Positions 27,079-35,956 of a DNA stretch of 64,000 bases are shown one piece after another. Each line of letters starts with the position of its first letter. Positions within the stretch are counted from its first letter, which is position 1. Origin of the DNA: Maridesulfovibrio bastinii DSM 16055 (GTDB taxonomy: Bacteria; Desulfobacterota; Desulfovibrionia; Desulfovibrionales; Desulfovibrionaceae); NCBI RefSeq assembly GCF_000429985.1, contig NZ_AUCX01000008.1, forward strand, positions 62,001-126,000, read 5' to 3'. A program made the translations under genes and the position numbers. Below the pieces are notes generated by a model. The model was not told the DNA's origin. It did not search any database and saw only the letters and a list, made by a program, of their open reading frames with translations.

Positions 27079-27588
27079 TTAATCAAAAGTCCCTGCTGGA
27101 ACCAGCCTTTCTACAACTTCATCAAATATCTGCCTTGGAACAAGTCCCCTGATATCACCGCCATTCACGGCAACATCTTTTACAATAGTAGAGCTTAAAT
27201 ACATCCACTTATAATCTGTCATTAAAAATACTGTCTGAATTTCCCTGTTGAGCCTTCTATTCATAAGAGCCATCTGAAATTCATATTCAAAATCTGAAAC
27301 AGCTCTCAAGCCGCGGATTATCACTGAAGCTTCACTATGCTCAACATAGTGAACCAGAAGCCCGGAAAAAGCTTCAACCGTAACCCGTGGTTCATTAGCA
27401 AAAATACGGGTTGCCATGTCAACTCTTTCTTCAAGATTGAAGCATGTATTTTTGGAAGTACTTCCGGCAACACCGACAATAACCCTGTCAAAAGTCTGCA
27501 ATCCACGCATTACAAGACTGTAATGACCTCTTGTAAAAGGATCAAAAGTTCCCGGGAAAACAGCAATTGTCGGATCTACTTTTTCCAT
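27079..27588 (-). CDS. coaD: Phosphopantetheine adenylyltransferase
   Basis: CoaD transfers AMP to 4'-phosphopantetheine, the penultimate step of coenzyme A synthesis. The 169 residues hold the nucleotidyltransferase motif TFDPFTRGH (14-22; TxGH end), RGLRAVSDFEYE near 93-104, and the closing SSTIVKDVA motif. The start ATG overlaps the end of rsmD by 13 bases; a similar rsmD-coaD order is very common in bacteria. AAGGAT precedes the ATG. Confidence 0.96.
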   Translation of the reverse strand: MEKVDPTIAVFPGTFDPFTRGHYSLVMRGLQTFDRVIVGVAGSTSKNTCFNLEERVDMATRIFANEPRVTVEAFSGLLVHYVEHSEASVIIRGLRAVSDFEYEFQMALMNRRLNREIQTVFLMTDYKWMYLSSTIVKDVAVNGGDIRGLVPRQIFDEVVERLVPAGTFD

Positions 27589-28133
27589 AATAATATCCTT
27601 GTCTGGCCATACAGCCTGTCAGTTAACAATTCCAGCCTGCCTGCCACGCATTCAGGAGGTTCAACCTGAGCTTCCACTTCGGCAAGAATGAAACCTCCCT
27701 CAGCAACCCAGCCGTTATCCAGAATTCCTTCCAGAGCTTTCGGCAGCAGATCGTGTCCATAAGGAGGATCTACAAAAATAAGTCCGTAAGGTTCTTTGGG
27801 CGAAGATGATAACAGCTTGAAAAGATCTGTTTTAAGAACCTTCCAGTTTTTTCTATCCTCTCCCAGATCAACGAGGTTTTCTTTAATTAAAGCGGCAGGG
27901 CGGGCACTCTTTTCAACAAAAAGAGCAAAAGCAGCTCCACGGCTTAAAGTTTCAATGGCAAGACTGCCGCTGCCGGCAAACATATCAGCAACTCTCAATC
28001 CGTCCCATTCAAGCCCTCTCGACTCAAGCATAGAAAAAACAGCATGCCGGACTTTGGAAGTTGCCGGACGATATCCCGGACCACTGGCAGTTTTAATTAC
28101 CCTGCCACCATATTTTCCGCTGACTAATCTCAT
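27576..28133 (-). CDS. rsmD: 16S rRNA (guanine966-N2)-methyltransferase
   Basis: RsmD methylates G966 of 16S rRNA with S-adenosylmethionine. The 185 residues start MRLVSGKYGGRVI and carry RPATSKVRHAVFSML, the AdoMet site DMFAGSGSLAIETLSRGA (50-67), and the catalytic NPPY-type motif as VDPPYG near 125. It abuts the MBL nuclease gene (next base after its stop) and overlaps coaD, so all four genes form one operon. Confidence 0.95.
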   Translation of the reverse strand: MRLVSGKYGGRVIKTASGPGYRPATSKVRHAVFSMLESRGLEWDGLRVADMFAGSGSLAIETLSRGAAFALFVEKSARPAALIKENLVDLGEDRKNWKVLKTDLFKLLSSSPKEPYGLIFVDPPYGHDLLPKALEGILDNGWVAEGGFILAEVEAQVEPPECVAGRLELLTDRLYGQTRILLWKK

Positions 28134-29741
28134 TTACATTTCCGATATCAATTCAATTATCTGCCGATTGATGTCCAACAGCTTCTCACGAAGATCGGAC
28201 TGGTTCACATAAGGCTGTGCTTTTATTTTATCAAGCCTCTGTCTGAATTCTATAAATAAATTTTCAGAATCTTTAATAAGAAATTCCCAGTCCACTTTAG
28301 GATGTGCAATGGCTTCATCAATAATAGGTAACATTTCCTTGCCGGGTTTGAGCATAAGCTCTTCCTTGTACTCAGGAATATGTACTTTAAATCCGAATTC
28401 CTTCTTTATGAGCTGGGCAAGGGTTTTCTGGCTTTTAGGCTCACCATGGGTCAGGATTATGTTCATTGAAGGGCTGTTAAAATTTTTAAGCCATTCAATA
28501 ATTTCAGTCTGACCTGCGTGACCGGAGAAACCGTTAATGGTAAAGATTTTGGCATTGACTTTAACTTTTTCACCAAAAATAGTTATATCTTCAGCTCCAT
28601 TTACAATTCTACGCCCCGGTGTTCCAACACCCTGATAGCCTACAAAAACAACACTGGCTCCAGGACGCCACAGATTATGTCTAAGATGATGTTTTATACG
28701 TCCGGCGTTAGCCATCCCGCTTGCGGATATAACTACGGCAGGACCTTTGGTATTATTTATAGCTTGGGAATCAGCTGTACTCAGGGTAAATTTCAAATTA
28801 GGCAGATCCAATGGATTTTTACCGGACTCCAGAATCTTCGTTGTGTCAGTATCATAAAATTCAGGGTGCTTACGAAAGATTTCAGTGGCCTTGATCGCCA
28901 GAGGACTGTCTAAGTAGACTGGCATATCATCCGGCAAAAGCCCCTGCTCATGAAGGCAATGGAGTGAATAAATTATCTGCTGAGAACGTTCGACTGCAAA
29001 TGCAGGAATTACGACCTTCTCTTTATTTTCATAACTGTATCTGATGGCTTCAGCCAATTCATTCTGACTGTTCGATGAATCTTTATGATCCCTGTCACCA
29101 TAAGTAGACTCAAGAACCAGATAATCAGCTTTCTCAATGATGCTCGGGTCGTTGACAATCAACTGATCTTTATGACCTAGGTCTCCTGAAAAGACCAGTT
29201 TGGTTGCATCACCATTTTCTCTTATACTTAATTCTATCACCGCCGAGCCTAAGATGTGACCAGCGTCATTGTATCTTACACTAACACCTTCAGCAGGAGA
29301 AAATTCTTCCTTGTACTTAACTGTAGTCATCAGTGGAGTTGCGGCCTCAGCATCCTCCTGAGTATACAGAGGCTTAAGAGGAATTTGCCCTTTACGCAGC
29401 CTTTTTCTGTTACCCCACTCAGCTTCCATTTCCTGAATATGTGCACTGTCCAGCAGCATTATCTCAAGGAGTTCACGGGTTGGATCGGTCATATATATAG
29501 GGCCGCTGAATCCAGCACTTACCATTGCCGGGATAAGCCCCGAATGATCAATATGAGCGTGAGTTATCAGAATAAAATCTATGCCCTTGGGATCATAATC
29601 CGCAACATTGCGATTTCTTTTTTCAATCTCTGCGTTACCCTGATGAAGGCCGCAGTCAACTGCAAATCTTGAGCTTGCTGTCTCAATTATATAGCATGAA
29701 CCTGTGACCGTTTTGGTCGCACCCATAAACGTGATCTTCAT
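28134..29741 (-). CDS. Beta-CASP metallo-beta-lactamase-fold nuclease (RNA-specificity domain)
   Basis: This 535-residue protein has the zinc-binding HAHIDH motif (61-66), later metal residues in DAGHILGS near 160 and SGDLGHKD near 185, and the beta-CASP and RNA-specificity regions (VVISASGMANAGRIKHHL, then FSGHAGQTEI, then ILTHGE). Such proteins (CPSF73-like, in bacteria distinct from RNase J by length) process or degrade RNA in the cytoplasm. AGGGAG precedes the ATG. It is the first gene of the operon with rsmD, coaD and miaA. The C-terminal 70 residues are helical and unassigned. Confidence 0.9.
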   Translation of the reverse strand: MKITFMGATKTVTGSCYIIETASSRFAVDCGLHQGNAEIEKRNRNVADYDPKGIDFILITHAHIDHSGLIPAMVSAGFSGPIYMTDPTRELLEIMLLDSAHIQEMEAEWGNRKRLRKGQIPLKPLYTQEDAEAATPLMTTVKYKEEFSPAEGVSVRYNDAGHILGSAVIELSIRENGDATKLVFSGDLGHKDQLIVNDPSIIEKADYLVLESTYGDRDHKDSSNSQNELAEAIRYSYENKEKVVIPAFAVERSQQIIYSLHCLHEQGLLPDDMPVYLDSPLAIKATEIFRKHPEFYDTDTTKILESGKNPLDLPNLKFTLSTADSQAINNTKGPAVVISASGMANAGRIKHHLRHNLWRPGASVVFVGYQGVGTPGRRIVNGAEDITIFGEKVKVNAKIFTINGFSGHAGQTEIIEWLKNFNSPSMNIILTHGEPKSQKTLAQLIKKEFGFKVHIPEYKEELMLKPGKEMLPIIDEAIAHPKVDWEFLIKDSENLFIEFRQRLDKIKAQPYVNQSDLREKLLDINRQIIELISEM

Positions 29742-30089
29742 TCGGCAAATCTCCCTGCTGGAAAGACATAATATCCATACGGATAATGAAAAATATCCAT
29801 TATCAAAAAAAATAAAACTGCACAGTTACATGCACCATAAATGAATAACCCGCAACCGACTCAACTGAATGGATTTAAATTTATCACGCACGCCAATTAG
29901 TATACGCAGTAAATCAGCACTAGATTATAATTTTGACCTGCAATTTAAATACGATTGGTACCTCCGTAAAGATTTACAGACTTTGTTTAGGTTAACTTAT
30001 TCAAAAAATGTAGACATTCTTTTTTATTTGCTGCCTAGCCAGCCCCATAGTACATTTTATCAATAAAAACATTTACCAACTACATCTAC
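29742..30089. other. 348-bp AT-rich divergent gap
   Basis: This gap holds the promoters of the leftward MBL operon and the rightward EamA gene. A 65-codon frame (29869-30066) has no ribosome site and no coding character. No RNA gene, repeat or strong promoter match was found. Confidence 0.5.
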
Positions 30090-30983
30090 ATGAAAAATCA
30101 AAACAAAGCTTACCTTTTTGGGATATCAGCAGTACTAATCTGGTCTACAGTAGCTTCAGCGTTTAAAATATCTTTAACTTATCTCAATCCGATTCAACTT
30201 TTGCTATATGCAAGTGCAGCCTCTTTGCTGGCATTATTTGCAATAATAATGTCTCAGGGAAAACTTAACCTTATCTTAAAAACAAATAAAAAAGATGTAC
30301 TGATCTGCTCTCTACTAGGAGTACTCAATCCATTCATTTATTATATAATTCTCTTTAAGGCTTATGACCTTCTTCCTGCACAGGAAGCTCAATCATTAAA
30401 TTATACATGGGCTATCACTCTATCCATACTTTCAATTCCACTATTAAAGCAGAAGATGTCTTTAAAGGAATTACTTGCTATAATGGTGTGCTATTTAGGA
30501 GTACTGGTAATTTCAACAAAAGGTGAAATTACAAAAATGGAATTTGCAAATACAACAGGAGTAGTATTTGCATTACTAAGCACACTGATATGGTCCTTAT
30601 ACTGGATTTACAACACAAAAAGCAAAGCTGACCCTATTGTAGGATTATTTATTAGCTTCTGTGCAGCTCTGCCACTGATATTTATAAGCACGTTAATCTG
30701 GTCTGAATTACCTCCGGTCAACTTAAAAGCTATTGCCGGGGCATGCTATGTAGGGCTTTTCGAAATGGGAATAACCTTTGTATTATGGCTCAATGCTCTT
30801 AAGCTCACAGAAAAAGCTTCCAGAGTGAGTAATCTTATCTTTTTATCTCCATTCATCTCACTTATACTGATACATTTTATAGTTGGCGAAAAAATACTCG
30901 TATCAACTATCATCGGCCTGATGCTGATTATTGCAGGTAATGTAATCCAGATTTTAGGGAAAAAATCTAAAAAAGCTTATTAA
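30090..30983 (+). CDS. EamA/DMT-family transporter
   Basis: The 297-residue membrane protein has ten hydrophobic segments in two EamA repeats (about 8-140 and 150-290), with the opening VLIWSTVASAFKISL and the second-half marker LLSTLIWSLYWIYN. Family members export amino acids, metabolites or drugs by proton exchange. The substrate is unknown. No clear ribosome site precedes the ATG. The gene is AT-richer than its neighbours and stands alone, ending in a strong terminator that includes the stop codon; this may be a gained gene. Confidence 0.9.
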   Translation: MKNQNKAYLFGISAVLIWSTVASAFKISLTYLNPIQLLLYASAASLLALFAIIMSQGKLNLILKTNKKDVLICSLLGVLNPFIYYIILFKAYDLLPAQEAQSLNYTWAITLSILSIPLLKQKMSLKELLAIMVCYLGVLVISTKGEITKMEFANTTGVVFALLSTLIWSLYWIYNTKSKADPIVGLFISFCAALPLIFISTLIWSELPPVNLKAIAGACYVGLFEMGITFVLWLNALKLTEKASRVSNLIFLSPFISLILIHFIVGEKILVSTIIGLMLIIAGNVIQILGKKSKKAY

Positions 30984-31024
30984 ACATGAAAGGCCGGGTT
31001 GGAGGATCCCGGCCTTTCATGTTT
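30982..31024 (+). terminator. Long perfect terminator after the EamA gene
   Basis: Arms 30982-30998 and 31008-31024 are perfect 17-bp complements (core AAAGGCCGGG/CCCGGCCTTT) with a nine-base loop. It starts inside the TAA stop codon. The stem ends in TTT, with A on the other side, so both strands may be terminated. Confidence 0.85.
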
Positions 31025-31042
31025 AAGGAGTGATGATGAGGA

Positions 31043-31126
31043 ATGAAGACTGTATGTAATCCGGACGGCCACCAGTTTTCTTGGGGGGTAGGGAGGCAGG
31101 TAACCGCCCGGTTGATTTACTATTAG
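31043..31126 (+). CDS. Possible 27-residue small open frame (doubtful)
   Basis: An ATG at 31043, 12 bases after an AAGGAG (31025-31030), opens a frame ending at TAG 31126. The product would hold one Cys, one His and aromatic residues (CNPDGHQFSWG). The DNA here is G-rich (a GGGGGG run and GGGAGG at 31082-31096), unlike the AT-rich surroundings. It could be a small RNA or remnant rather than a gene. I recognise no family. Confidence 0.15.
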   Translation: MKTVCNPDGHQFSWGVGRQVTARLIYY

Positions 31127-31202
31127 CACCAAGCGTGCCAAAACAATATTTACTATTATTTCAATATATTAAACGAATGACCACATATTAGTAAAATCCA
31201 AA

Positions 31203-31283
31203 TGCACATAAAGGCTGGCTTTTGTGCAGATAAGTGCAATATTATGTGCAGTCATTGTGCACAAAAAATAATTTTTAATGCAC
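31203..31283. repeat. Phased GTGCA/TGCAC repeats, probable operator
   Basis: GTGCA occurs at 31224-31228, 31234-31238, 31246-31250 and 31257-31261, spaced 10, 12 and 11 bp, that is, about one helical turn each. The complementary TGCAC lies at 31204-31208 and 31279-31283, and TTGTGCACAA (31255-31264) is a perfect palindrome. This array is 150 bp upstream of a small ribbon-helix-helix-like gene. Tandem, phased short half-sites are how RHH dimers line up cooperatively on DNA. No promoter overlaps clearly. Confidence 0.6.
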
Positions 31284-31434
31284 CCATTAATTAATAAATT
31301 GATTTCTTAACCTCACCTTCACAGTTTTTTCATAAACCGCTTGTATATGAATAATTATTGTGTTTATTTAGAAGATAAGGTTTTTCAGAAAAAATTAATA
31401 ATACTTTTTCATCACTATAAAAAAGGAGCAATTT

Positions 31435-31662
31435 ATGAATAAACCTTTAAAGGACGTTTTCCTTCATCAGGAAGTAATGGAACGCATGGAAGATGCATGT
31501 AAAAAACTAGATGTCAGCAAAAGTCTATTCTTGAATGTATTACTAAGAGAACTTTTTCAAAAAGCAGACCCGGAAGATCTTTTTTATAACAGAGTAAAGT
31601 TGAGCACACCGGAAGATAAAATAGAAATAGACTTTAATTCCAAAGAAAGAATAACCCAATAA
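31435..31662 (+). CDS. Small ribbon-helix-helix-like protein
   Basis: The 75 residues start with a short strand (KDVFLHQ, about 6-12), followed by helix VMERMEDACKKLDV and helix SKSLFLNVLLRELFQ, the strand-helix-turn-helix order of RHH (Arc/CopG) repressors. The S-K-S turn after a hydrophobic Val matches the usual vSrS start of helix two. The C-terminal 30 residues are acidic and unassigned. AAGGAG lies before the ATG. It is alone between a terminator upstream and one downstream, with the phased GTGCA array in its 400-bp leader, fitting an autoregulated repressor. No partner toxin gene is adjacent. Confidence 0.65.
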   Translation: MNKPLKDVFLHQEVMERMEDACKKLDVSKSLFLNVLLRELFQKADPEDLFYNRVKLSTPEDKIEIDFNSKERITQ

Positions 31663-31734
31663 TTTTTACTTACGCCATAACAGACAATATCAATTAATTT
31701 TTTTAAAATAAAATCAACTGATTTTTTATTACCC

Positions 31735-31761
31735 AAGCCCGCAATCTAACGGGCTTTTTTT
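31735..31761 (+). terminator. Terminator after the RHH-like gene
   Basis: AAGCCCG (31735-31741) and CGGGCTT (31750-31756) form a seven-bp stem followed by TTTTT on the plus strand. It overlaps the last codons of the convergent flippase gene. Confidence 0.8.
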
Positions 31762-32999
31762 GGTTCAATTCTTTTATAATTTCCTGACAACTTCACCAGC
31801 CATACCGATCTCAAAAGATTGGAAACCAAATATACGCTAAGAATTGAATATACTGATAACAGTGGAACAAAATTTAAAAAAACAACTCCAGCCATCATCA
31901 GCAACATAATGATGGAAGACCAAAAATTCACTTTCAACATTAAAAAGCTCAGTTCACGGACCATCAATGAATTAGCATCAGCGATGACAGCCTGATCAAT
32001 AACCGTAGCTATCAGCATAATATAAAAAATGAATACAGCCCCATCAGCATGAAGCCTTACCCCGTAAGGAGTTAACCCTATAGCCCACCATCCAATAGCA
32101 GAAAACAGAAATATCAAAGTGAGCAGAGCTGAAACCTGTTTACGGAATTTAGAAACATATCCAATAAAACTGATTGAATCACCGTTCTTAACCAGACGCG
32201 ACATTTCCGGAAGATGAAATTGAGATAATGTTCTTGGAAAAAGCTGCACCACCCCCAAGACACTATTAATAAGCCCAATAATCCCGCCGTAGATTTCACC
32301 TGCTATTTGGACAACAAGAGGGGTTAAAAGCAGCATTCTTCCACCGCTTACAAAATTATTAAGCCCAAACTCCAAACCGTGACGCATAACACCGGGCTGA
32401 GCATTAAAAAAGTTCAGTTTATTCTTTTTCAACAACCATGTTGTGAGGCAGATTGCTGTTAAGGTGACTACTGCACAAGGAACGGCATAACTAAAATATG
32501 GAGCAAATGGATACTTCCTACCGAACCATAAAATAACTGCGATGCCTGTAAGAACCAATAATTCAGCAGCAAAAAGTATGTGATATCTTTTTAAGGCCAG
32601 CATAAACCTTCTAAACAGCATAAATAAAGACCAACTGACCAAGACAAAAGAAGACAAATCAGGATTGAAAATAAACCCCAGATATCCAAGAAAATAAATA
32701 ATTATGCAGGATGGAATCAGGCTGAAAAAAGAAAATTTCGCAATAGTGAATAGAGTCTGCAATTTCGCCAATCCATCAGTCTGTGGGACTCTTATCATGA
32801 TCATGCTGGACCACCCGACGGCGGTGAAATAGCCAATCATAAAAATGATTGAAAGATCATTGGCGAAACGCCCCAGAAATTGAAGCCCGAAAAAATGCTC
32901 CACAAGGAAATACAAAAATATTCGCTGGGCACCGGGTAAAGCAGTTGATCCTAGAAGACTCAAGGTCTTAAAACAAAAAAGTCCGCTGAGCTTGGACAT
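31746..32999 (-). CDS. Polysaccharide flippase-like membrane protein (Wzx/MurJ-MATE superfamily)
   Basis: The 417 residues form about twelve membrane segments with the MOP-superfamily layout of Wzx-type lipid-linked sugar flippases (opening SLLGSTALPGAQRIFLYFLVEHFFG). It would move undecaprenyl-linked repeat units across the inner membrane. No oligosaccharide specificity can be read. The ATG overlaps the stop of the heparinase-like gene (TGATG), so it is the last gene of the exopolysaccharide run. The 3' end overlaps a terminator belonging to the opposite strand. Confidence 0.8.
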   Translation of the reverse strand: MSKLSGLFCFKTLSLLGSTALPGAQRIFLYFLVEHFFGLQFLGRFANDLSIIFMIGYFTAVGWSSMIMIRVPQTDGLAKLQTLFTIAKFSFFSLIPSCIIIYFLGYLGFIFNPDLSSFVLVSWSLFMLFRRFMLALKRYHILFAAELLVLTGIAVILWFGRKYPFAPYFSYAVPCAVVTLTAICLTTWLLKKNKLNFFNAQPGVMRHGLEFGLNNFVSGGRMLLLTPLVVQIAGEIYGGIIGLINSVLGVVQLFPRTLSQFHLPEMSRLVKNGDSISFIGYVSKFRKQVSALLTLIFLFSAIGWWAIGLTPYGVRLHADGAVFIFYIMLIATVIDQAVIADANSLMVRELSFLMLKVNFWSSIIMLLMMAGVVFLNFVPLLSVYSILSVYLVSNLLRSVWLVKLSGNYKRIEPKKAR

Positions 33000-34942
33000 C
33001 AGCGATTTTCCTGCTCGAAACTGACTTTCATAGTTTTAAAATCAATACCATACCGACCATACTTATCTTCAACAACTGCATAATCTTTATCAGCATCATA
33101 GGATTTCAAAATATTGCTATCCACACATCCTTCAGCAGACTCGGCGATTGCCGAAATAAACTGAGCTGCTCGTGAATGGGGAGCTTTCATGGAAAGCAGC
33201 ATTCCGGATTTAGGAATTTTCCTGCCCATTGGTATGGTCAGCACAAGATAACGCTTGAAATCAATTTCTGTCCCAGCAGAACTTTTAGTATTCATAACTA
33301 GATCAGACGAAAAATCCAGACAAATAGAGTTAGCGTATTTTCTGGCCTTTCTGGTTAAATGCAGCAGCGACATAATATCAGTATCAGACTTAGTACGAGC
33401 AATATCCCGTACCACAACAACTCTTCCATCAATTACAACAAAAACCCTGTTCCACGACCGGACTCCTGCCAATGACGGATAAAGAGATGCAAAGTCAGCG
33501 CTTATAATTTGAAATCTTTTTTTAAGTACTACGGTTGGAGCATTAAGATAGATCTTATCATCTTTCAGCGGTTGAATCCTAAACCACTCTCCTCCCTCTC
33601 CTGACTGCCCCAAGTCTCCAAAAGTCAACACATTATGACTGGATGAAAGTTTGGCTTTCACATACCCATCGTCCTGTACAATAGGCTGTCTTCCCAGCCA
33701 CAAACTATAACTGCCGGCATCAGGATGTATATGTGATCCGGCATATACTTTTTTAGACTGAGCCAGAAAACCCTGAGGAGGGCCAGCCTTATAGAAACAC
33801 ATCTTCGCGTCATCTTTCCATGAAGATCTTGTAATTAGAAAGCCCAGATTATCAAACCACTTGAAGAGCGGAAGATCTTCAGGAGAAACAGATTTTATAG
33901 AAGGATCATACCAAATTATATCCTGCCATAACGCAGGACGTCCGTTGCGCTCCTCTTCAATCTTAGCGGCAAGCCACTGAGCGCGGCCATCTCTAAAGAT
34001 TGAGGCCAGACAGCGTAAGATAGCTCCCGGACCTTTATAATCAACTATGGCTGAATCAGCATAGTCCAGATTATATTTAAATCCCGGAAGGGATGAATAA
34101 AGTCTGTAGATTGAAGTGTTTCTAAAAAAATCTGACGACTCAATCTTATCCAGACCAAGAGCCGGAGATACTGCCATATAATAATTTAAAAGCCAGAGAG
34201 TTCCATAGCTCCAATAACTGACGCCTTCATGTGAAGCTCCGTCAGGTGAAAGAAGAGATAGCACATTGTCAAAATTTTCTTTAGCAGCGGCAAGCCATTT
34301 AGCAGCTTTTGGGGTTTCGCCGTATAAAGCTATTCCGGCAACAGCGAGGGCTGCGGTGTTGACATAATTATGATTTTGAAGAGGGCTTCTGGTCCACCAG
34401 ATACCATTAGTACGGATGAGATCGTAAAAAATACCAGCATGCTTTAAAATAGATGCTCGGACTGATTTTTTGAGAGATAAAGGCAGCTTGTCATATAGCC
34501 AGTCATAGGTAACAGATAAAGCAAACAGGCTGTGTGCAGCACCGATATCATTATCTGAGGCCCAATTTGGGGCTTCCACAAAAAGTTCCAACAAATGCTC
34601 TATATTGCTCAGCACAGTCGGATCTTCTGTCATCAAATAATAAAAAGCCTGATTTACAAGTGAATCAGCAGGACGGCGCAGTGTATTGCTAGTATACCTG
34701 ATAAGTGTTGATGGAGTTCTGCCCCCTATCAACCCTTTGGATCTTAATTTTATATTATTCAGCCAGCTGGAATATGGTTCACCTTTAATGACTTTTCTCA
34801 AGCTGGAGATTTTTTCAGCAGTAACGTAAAGTCTGGGTCTCGTCTTAAAAATTTTATAAGGTGAAGCTGCATGCGAACTTGTAACATTGCAGAGCATAAA
34901 AAGAACTGCCACGGCTAAAACAAAATGAGAAAACAACCGCAT
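32999..34942 (-). CDS. Heparinase II/III-like (alginate-lyase type) exported protein
   Basis: The 647 residues begin with a signal peptide (about 1-26, ending SSHAA). An alpha/alpha toroid follows (about 60-350; RPRLYVT, LFALSVTYDWLYDKL, NHNYVNTAALAVAGIALYG) and then a heparinase II/III beta-sandwich with the SHIHPDAGSYSLWLGRQPIVQDDGY motif near 405-429 (the active His/Tyr region of these lyases). It may cleave or proofread uronic-acid polymers in the periplasm. ATG 34942 has AGAGG just upstream; a GTG two codons earlier lies in that site. It is in the exosortase-type exopolysaccharide run. Confidence 0.88.
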   Translation of the reverse strand: MRLFSHFVLAVAVLFMLCNVTSSHAASPYKIFKTRPRLYVTAEKISSLRKVIKGEPYSSWLNNIKLRSKGLIGGRTPSTLIRYTSNTLRRPADSLVNQAFYYLMTEDPTVLSNIEHLLELFVEAPNWASDNDIGAAHSLFALSVTYDWLYDKLPLSLKKSVRASILKHAGIFYDLIRTNGIWWTRSPLQNHNYVNTAALAVAGIALYGETPKAAKWLAAAKENFDNVLSLLSPDGASHEGVSYWSYGTLWLLNYYMAVSPALGLDKIESSDFFRNTSIYRLYSSLPGFKYNLDYADSAIVDYKGPGAILRCLASIFRDGRAQWLAAKIEEERNGRPALWQDIIWYDPSIKSVSPEDLPLFKWFDNLGFLITRSSWKDDAKMCFYKAGPPQGFLAQSKKVYAGSHIHPDAGSYSLWLGRQPIVQDDGYVKAKLSSSHNVLTFGDLGQSGEGGEWFRIQPLKDDKIYLNAPTVVLKKRFQIISADFASLYPSLAGVRSWNRVFVVIDGRVVVVRDIARTKSDTDIMSLLHLTRKARKYANSICLDFSSDLVMNTKSSAGTEIDFKRYLVLTIPMGRKIPKSGMLLSMKAPHSRAAQFISAIAESAEGCVDSNILKSYDADKDYAVVEDKYGRYGIDFKTMKVSFEQENR

Positions 34943-34959
34943 GGTCACCTCTTAAACTA

Positions 34960-35943
34960 TCAGGATTTTTTCATACCCTTAACCGCTTTAATCAGCTGTA
35001 CCAAAGTTCGTTTAACGATATCCATGGACTTTTCAAGACTGGCAATTCTTTTCTCAAGAGCTTCAATATATTCCTTTGAATTATCAGTATAATACGGGTC
35101 GTCTTCATCCCCGTGACCTTCAAGCAGTCCGCTCTCAATTCTTTCCTTTGAAAAAGCTTCCACAACATCTGCTGTAATAGGATTCACATCATCAGCAAAG
35201 CCGTAAACAAGTGAACCTTCACAAATTAAATTTATATTGCGCGGGATGCCTTTTGAATACTCATACACTGCTTTCAGTGCATCATCTGTAAAAATAGCCT
35301 GAGGATCTTCAGCCCCACCCTGCCGCAGTCTATAGAAGATGTAATCAATAACTTCCTGCTCACGCAATCGTGAAAGATGAGCACTTACAACTATTCGTTG
35401 AACAATCTGACTGTATTTAGCTTTACGCAGTCTGGCTCTGAAACCTGACTGTCCGACCATTAAGACCGATAAGAGATTTTCTTTGCCAGAATGAATATTT
35501 GAAATCATTCGAACCTGTTCAAGAGCCACATTACTCAAGCTCTGGGCCTCATCAAGAACAAGCAGAACCTTTTTCTCACCTTTTGAATAAATTTTAAGCA
35601 GATATTCCTGCAAGGCTTCAAGACAAGAAGATGGAGTCGGATTATCAGGAACTGTTCCTTCAAATTCTCTAAGGATCATCTCGATAATTCTGTCTCCGGC
35701 AACAGCGGTATTAAAAAGGACTCCTACAATCGTATCATCACTTAATTCTGAGATAAGCTTATATATGATAGAAGTTTTACCCGTCCCGGCATCTCCGGTA
35801 AGAAGAATAAGACTGTCCCCGCTCATCAACCCGTACTCAATATGAGTCAGTGCCTGCTGATGCCACGGGCTTAAATAGAAATAATCCGGATCAGGGATTA
35901 TCTTGAACGGCTTTTCCTTCAGTCTGTAGAAATCAAGATACAT
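34960..35943 (-). CDS. XrtA/PEP-CTERM-system ATPase (ExeA-like AAA)
   Basis: The 327-residue ATPase starts MYLDFYRLKEKPFKIIPDP, the standard opening of the family. Walker A is GDAGTGKTS near residues 50-58 and Walker B is VLLVLDEAQSL near 127; the sensor is ..IPRNINLICEG near 245. A basic coiled coil closes it. It resembles ExeA/GspA-type AAA proteins that always accompany exosortase exopolysaccharide genes. ATG 35943 is preferred: longer starts would overlap the upstream gene. It lies 13 bp after that gene. Its likely job is energy input for assembly of the export apparatus. Confidence 0.87.
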   Translation of the reverse strand: MYLDFYRLKEKPFKIIPDPDYFYLSPWHQQALTHIEYGLMSGDSLILLTGDAGTGKTSIIYKLISELSDDTIVGVLFNTAVAGDRIIEMILREFEGTVPDNPTPSSCLEALQEYLLKIYSKGEKKVLLVLDEAQSLSNVALEQVRMISNIHSGKENLLSVLMVGQSGFRARLRKAKYSQIVQRIVVSAHLSRLREQEVIDYIFYRLRQGGAEDPQAIFTDDALKAVYEYSKGIPRNINLICEGSLVYGFADDVNPITADVVEAFSKERIESGLLEGHGDEDDPYYTDNSKEYIEALEKRIASLEKSMDIVKRTLVQLIKAVKGMKKS

Positions 35944-35956
35944 GCAGTAATCCGCC

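Noticed and set aside
29869-30066. A 65-codon frame in the gap before the EamA gene
   Set aside because: No ribosome site, no motif, AT-rich gap where such frames arise by chance.
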